This document shows, piece after piece, positions 60,965 through 64,000 of a stretch of 64,000 nucleotides of DNA. How positions within the stretch are numbered: the first letter of the stretch is position 1; each line of letters begins with the position of its first letter. The notes below the pieces were generated by a model, which made no database searches, was not told where the DNA came from, and saw only the letters and a program-made list of their open reading frames with translations. A program made the position numbers and the translations under genes. Location: the NCBI GenBank assembly GCA_041739465.1, contig JBGSNX010000023.1, positions 36,755 to 100,754 of the forward strand, written 5' to 3'. Origin of the DNA: BOKV01 sp041739465 (GTDB lineage: Bacteria > Pseudomonadota > Alphaproteobacteria > Rhizobiales > Rhizobiaceae).

Positions 60965-61519
60965 CTATTGGGCTGGCAGCGGCAGTGGCGCGGCTGACTG
61001 TGTGTTCAGCCATGCAATGACGTTGGCGCGGTCCTGAACTGCCTTGAGGCCGGCAAAACCCATGGATGTGCCTGCAACGTGCTTCTTCGGGTTCGACAGG
61101 AAACCATTGACCTGTTCAAAGTCCCAGGCCTTGCCTTCCCCAAAGGCTTTCAGCGCTGCCGAATATGAAAAGCCCTCATGTGAGGCAATGTTGCGACCGA
61201 TGACACCGTTGAGGTTCGGGCCGACCTTGTTTGCGCCGCCAGCTTCAAAGGAATGGCAAGATGCGCACTTCTTGAATACTGCCTCGCCTGCCGCAATGTC
61301 TGCGGAAGCAAGCAATGGGCTGACCGGCTCAAGGGCTGGAGCTTCCGCCCCGCCTGCTGCTGCTTCTTCGCCGCCGCCTTCTGCCGCCGCAATGATGTAG
61401 CCCGGTGTTTCGGGTGCCTCTGTGTGAAAAATAGCCTCAGCCAAAAGGCTTGCGGAAAACAGGACGAACACCGTTCCCAGAATTGCCATCGCAAATTTGT
61501 TGAACTGAAACGAATCCAT
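60965..61519 (-). CDS. cycM: Membrane-anchored cytochrome c (CycM-like)
   Basis: A 184-residue mono-heme cytochrome c. An uncleaved N-terminal anchor (FAMAILGTVFVLFSASLLAE) is followed by an Ala/Glu/Gly-rich linker at about residues 38-68. The class I domain carries the heme motif KKCASCHSF and an axial Met in AGTSMGFAGL. CycM passes electrons from the bc1 complex to the aa3 oxidase in Bradyrhizobium. The start at 61519 gives MDSFQFNKF; a TTG 39 bp upstream is in frame but adds non-family residues. Divergent from kdsB across 142 bp. Confidence 0.92.
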   Translation of the reverse strand: MDSFQFNKFAMAILGTVFVLFSASLLAEAIFHTEAPETPGYIIAAAEGGGEEAAAGGAEAPALEPVSPLLASADIAAGEAVFKKCASCHSFEAGGANKVGPNLNGVIGRNIASHEGFSYSAALKAFGEGKAWDFEQVNGFLSNPKKHVAGTSMGFAGLKAVQDRANVIAWLNTQSAAPLPLPAQ

Positions 61520-61661
61520 TTTTTCCGATCCCCGTGCGCCCATGCGCCAAGTTTCCAATATTGCTTTGCGGTTGCGTTACAACGACTGTATGGGTTGATC
61601 AAGTGAGACTTTTTGACACGAAACCCTTCTGGGCGATTGTTCCGCCCCTGCTATTCATCGC

Positions 61662-62435
61662 ATGGCCATGACAGCCGCTGATCCTGACAAATCCCGCATC
61701 CTAGTTCTTGTGCCCGCTCGCATGGCGTCAACGCGCTTGCCGGGTAAGCCGCTGGCCGACATCTGCGGGCTGCCAATGATCGTGCAGGTGATGCTTCGCG
61801 CCCAGGAATCAGCGCTTGGCCGGGTGGTGATTGCCACCGACAGCCTTGAAGTGAAGCAAGCGGTTGAGGCGCATGGTGGCGAGGCGGTCATGACACGAAC
61901 CGACCATGAATCAGGTTCCGACCGTATTCATGAAGCGTTGCAGGCCCTCGATCCCGACAGGAAATGCCGCTTCGTGGTGAATTTGCAGGGCGATCTGCCC
62001 ACGCTTGATCCGCTGATAATACGCAGAAGCATTGCGCCATTGCTGGATGGTCCCGCCGATATCGCCACGCTTGCGGCGATCATCACGGACCCATCCGAGC
62101 GGGAAAATCCCAATGTCGTCAAGGCAGTCGCTACCAAGCTTTCGCCGGGCAGGCTACGGGCGCTGTATTTCACCCGGGCCACCGCGCCATGGGGGGAGGG
62201 CGACCTTTTGCACCACATCGGCCTTTATGCCTGGCGGCGTGAAGCACTCGAACGTTTCGTGGCGTTGCCACCTTCGCCGCTGGAGCGCCGCGAGCGACTT
62301 GAGCAATTGCGGGCACTTGAAGCCGGCATGCGCATAGACGTATCACTCGTTGACACGGTGCCGCTCGGCGTTGATACCCCGCATGATTTGGAAAAAGCCC
62401 GGGAAATCCTGCGGCAACCGGAGAAGAAAGCATGA
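61662..62435 (+). CDS. kdsB: 3-deoxy-manno-octulosonate cytidylyltransferase
   Basis: A 257-residue enzyme that makes CMP-Kdo for lipopolysaccharide. It has VPARMASTRLPGKPLADI near residue 17, QGDLPTLDPL with the metal-binding Asp, and the C-terminal HIGLYAWRREAL block. The start is ATG 61662; another in-frame ATG follows at 61668. A TTGACA hexamer lies at 61613-61618, but its -10 partner (ATTGTT) is poor. Overlaps pheA by ATGA (62432-62435), a common arrangement in Rhizobiales with cycM divergent. Confidence 0.95.
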   Translation: MAMTAADPDKSRILVLVPARMASTRLPGKPLADICGLPMIVQVMLRAQESALGRVVIATDSLEVKQAVEAHGGEAVMTRTDHESGSDRIHEALQALDPDRKCRFVVNLQGDLPTLDPLIIRRSIAPLLDGPADIATLAAIITDPSERENPNVVKAVATKLSPGRLRALYFTRATAPWGEGDLLHHIGLYAWRREALERFVALPPSPLERRERLEQLRALEAGMRIDVSLVDTVPLGVDTPHDLEKAREILRQPEKKA

Positions 62436-63283
62436 CGGCAGGGCAAAACAGGATCGCCTTTCAGGGTGAGCCGGGAGCAAACTCCGATACCGCCTGCCGC
62501 AACATGTTTCCTTCGATGGAACCATTGCCCTGCGCGACCTTTGAAGATGCCTTCAACGCCGTCGAAAACGGCAAGGCGCGCCTTGCGATGATCCCGATCG
62601 AAAACACCATCGCTGGTCGCGTTGCCGACATTCACCATCTGCTGCCTGAATCACCACTGCACATTATCGGGGAATATTTCCTGCCGATCCATTTCCAGTT
62701 GATGGTTCTGCCCGGCACAAAAATTGGCGAGATCAAGAACGTGCTTTCGCACATTCATGCGCTTGGACAATGCCGCAAGATCATCCGCAAGCACAAATGG
62801 AAGCCTGTCGTCGCGGGCGATACCGCAGGAGCGGCGCGAATGGTTGCCGAAGAGGGGATTGCGCACAACGCTGCCCTGGCGCCACTTCTTGCGGCTGAAC
62901 TTTACGGGCTTGAAATTCTGGCCGGCAATGTCGAGGACCAGGAAAACAACGTTACCCGTTTCATCGTGCTGTCAAAGAACAAGCAATGGGCAGATGCCGG
63001 AACGCCGCACATCATGACCACGTTCGTGTTCCGGGTGCGAAACATTCCCGCTGCGCTCTACAAGGCGATGGGCGGCTTTGCCACCAACGGGGTCAACATG
63101 ACCAAACTTGAGAGCTACATGGTCGGCGGCTCGTTTACCGCCACCCAGTTCTACGCCGATATCGAAGGCCATCCCGAGGATCCCGCCGTCGCCCGCGCCC
63201 TCGATGAACTGGACTATTTCACCTCTGATGTCACCATCCTCGGCGTCTATCCCGCAGACCCGCGACGGTATGAGGACCGCTAG
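62432..63283 (+). CDS. pheA: Prephenate dehydratase
   Basis: A 283-residue monofunctional enzyme that converts prephenate to phenylpyruvate. It begins IAFQGEPGANSDTACRN, has IPIENTIAGRVADIHHLL, then the catalytic NNVTRFIVLS (Thr-Arg-Phe). From about residue 190 to 270 is an ACT regulatory domain (VFRVRNIPAALYKAMGGFAT, NMTKLESYMVGG), giving feedback inhibition by phenylalanine. No chorismate mutase domain is fused. Coupled to kdsB by ATGA. Confidence 0.95.
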   Translation: MTAGQNRIAFQGEPGANSDTACRNMFPSMEPLPCATFEDAFNAVENGKARLAMIPIENTIAGRVADIHHLLPESPLHIIGEYFLPIHFQLMVLPGTKIGEIKNVLSHIHALGQCRKIIRKHKWKPVVAGDTAGAARMVAEEGIAHNAALAPLLAAELYGLEILAGNVEDQENNVTRFIVLSKNKQWADAGTPHIMTTFVFRVRNIPAALYKAMGGFATNGVNMTKLESYMVGGSFTATQFYADIEGHPEDPAVARALDELDYFTSDVTILGVYPADPRRYEDR

Positions 63284-63352
63284 GGCCAGGCAGACTCCGG
63301 ATAACGTGTCTCGGACGTTGGCACCGGGTAGCAGGTAGGTGGCTCTCGCAGT

Positions 63353-63637
63353 TCATGCGTCCTGGCTTGGGCCAAGGGCCTGCCGTGACCATTGCCACAG
63401 CTTGATCCAGTTGTCGTCAAACGCCCTGCGTTTCAAATCCTCATAGACGACGGAACATTGCATGATCTCATCGGCTGGAATCCTTTGAACGAGGGCGCGC
63501 CTCTCGCAATCGAGATAGGTCCGTTTCAACGCGTCAATTGACAGCATAATCTCTGCGTCGGCAGGGACACCACAGGCCAGAGATGCGAGAAAGGCCAGCG
63601 AAAATGTCCTTTGGTGGAACTTCTGCGCGCGCATCAC
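63353..63637 (-). CDS. Small exported protein of unknown function
   Basis: A 94-residue protein with a signal peptide (FSLAFLASLACGVPADAE). The mature part of about 65 residues has two cysteines (LDCERRALV, IMQCSVVYEDLKRR) likely to pair, then a Trp-rich tail (NWIKLWQWSRQ). I do not recognise a named family, though similar small alphaproteobacterial proteins with a CSVVYEDLKRR-type block come to mind. It is convergent with pheA; the 69-bp gap shows nothing. It lies 131 bp from the LuxR gene's stop on the same strand. Confidence 0.65.
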   Translation of the reverse strand: MMRAQKFHQRTFSLAFLASLACGVPADAEIMLSIDALKRTYLDCERRALVQRIPADEIMQCSVVYEDLKRRAFDDNWIKLWQWSRQALGPSQDA

Positions 63638-63768
63638 GGTTCTCCCTTGATCGGAACAAGGGAACGCTACGCGGACCCGCGCAGCACCACATGATGCGGC
63701 TGTCCCGTCTGGACTTTATTTGAGGGAACGGTCGCGGCGAAGCCGGGACATTTGTCCCACGGTTCGGG

Positions 63769-64000
63769 TCAGCGACTGCTCTCGCCCGCTCCCAGGCCGG
63801 CACGAATGGCCCGGACAATCGCCTTGGCGCGCGACGGGACGCCGAGTTTCGACAGAATACCCGACACATGGTTGCGCACCGTCTTTTCACTGATCTCGAG
63901 TGCAGCCCCGATCTCCCGATTATCGAGCCCCTCTGCAATCGCACTCAGCACCTGCTGCTCGCGCAGACTGAGGATGGCGGCCAGTTCGTCGCTCTCGCGC
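63769..64000 (-). CDS. LuxR-type response regulator or regulator, C-terminal DNA-binding domain (partial)
   Basis: The frame is open to the window edge; 76 residues are visible. They form a LuxR/FixJ helix-turn-helix: LSLREQQVLSAIAEGLDNRE, then IGAALEISEKTVRNHVSGIL and SKLGVPSRAKAIVRA. The N-terminal part, which would tell whether this is a two-component response regulator or another LuxR type, lies beyond 64000. Intergenic 63638-63768 lies between its stop and the small exported protein and shows no clear hairpin. Confidence 0.85.
   Translation of the reverse strand, partial: RESDELAAILSLREQQVLSAIAEGLDNREIGAALEISEKTVRNHVSGILSKLGVPSRAKAIVRAIRAGLGAGESSR

Noticed and set aside
61613..61641. 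TTGACA-N17-ATTGTT promoter for kdsB
   Set aside because: The -35 hexamer is perfect but the -10 is poor; not reported as a feature, only mentioned with kdsB.

Overview
The window is a chromosomal segment of an alphaproteobacterium, most likely a member of the Hyphomicrobiales (Rhizobiales). The reasons are GC-rich coding sequence on both strands; a malic enzyme fused to a phosphotransacetylase domain beside mutS and an ornithine-lipid acyltransferase; the nth/DUF2244 divergent pair; a complete Caulobacter/Agrobacterium-type cpa/tad pilus locus; a CycM-type membrane-anchored cytochrome c; and near-consensus CtrA boxes. I saw no tRNA, rRNA, CRISPR array, insertion sequence or prophage. The species cannot be fixed from this sequence alone.

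Layout. 1-8.6 kb: the 3' end of olsB, maeB, mutS, a PfkB-family kinase (probably adenosine kinase), a CysZ/EI24-type membrane protein, nth and a DUF2244 protein. 8.7-14.9 kb: an Ada-like methyltransferase/regulator, two tandem hotdog thioesterases, gpmA, dapB, an MsbA-like ABC exporter and glk. 15.2-16.3 kb: a BMP-family nucleoside-binding protein. 16.5-21.3 kb: an accessory-looking stretch with a frameshifted IalB-like gene, an exported protein of unknown function, an AraC regulator, a MOSC protein, a second O6-alkylguanine transferase, slyX and a thioesterase.

21.5-35.2 kb is a nucleoside uptake and degradation block. The plus-strand genes (ABC ATPase, VOC-family protein, two permeases, cdd, punA, deoC, an ALDH16-type aldehyde dehydrogenase, deoA) nearly all overlap at stop and start codons. 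They face a convergent deoB-add-upp operon. Together they can import nucleosides, deaminate and phosphorolyse them, isomerise the pentose phosphate, cleave deoxyribose-5-phosphate to glyceraldehyde-3-phosphate and acetaldehyde, and probably oxidise the acetaldehyde. The likely binding protein (15.2 kb) lies about 5 kb away from the rest of the transporter.

36.3-49.3 kb is the Flp/Tad pilus locus. Two TadE/TadG-like pseudopilins and a secretin-N-domain protein read leftward. Three nearly identical Flp pilin cassettes, each with its own terminator, then read rightward, followed by cpaA and cpaBCDEF-tadBC. tadD reads back on the minus strand. A perfect TTAA-N7-TTAA box precedes cpaB, and related half-sites precede each pilin at almost the same distance. 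The second pilin has CTG where its twin has ATG.

49.4-52.1 kb: an M17 aminopeptidase, a short MarR-type regulator and an NlpC/P60 peptidase. 52.1-60.8 kb: a minus-strand Yej-type peptide ABC transporter operon with two binding proteins (one with a Tat-like signal) and a terminal ghrA-like dehydrogenase. 61-64 kb: cycM, the kdsB-pheA pair, a small exported protein and the C-terminal part of a LuxR-type regulator running off the edge. Start sites were chosen by ribosome-binding sites, gene overlaps and family length. Functions rest on motifs read by eye and memory of families; no database search was run.
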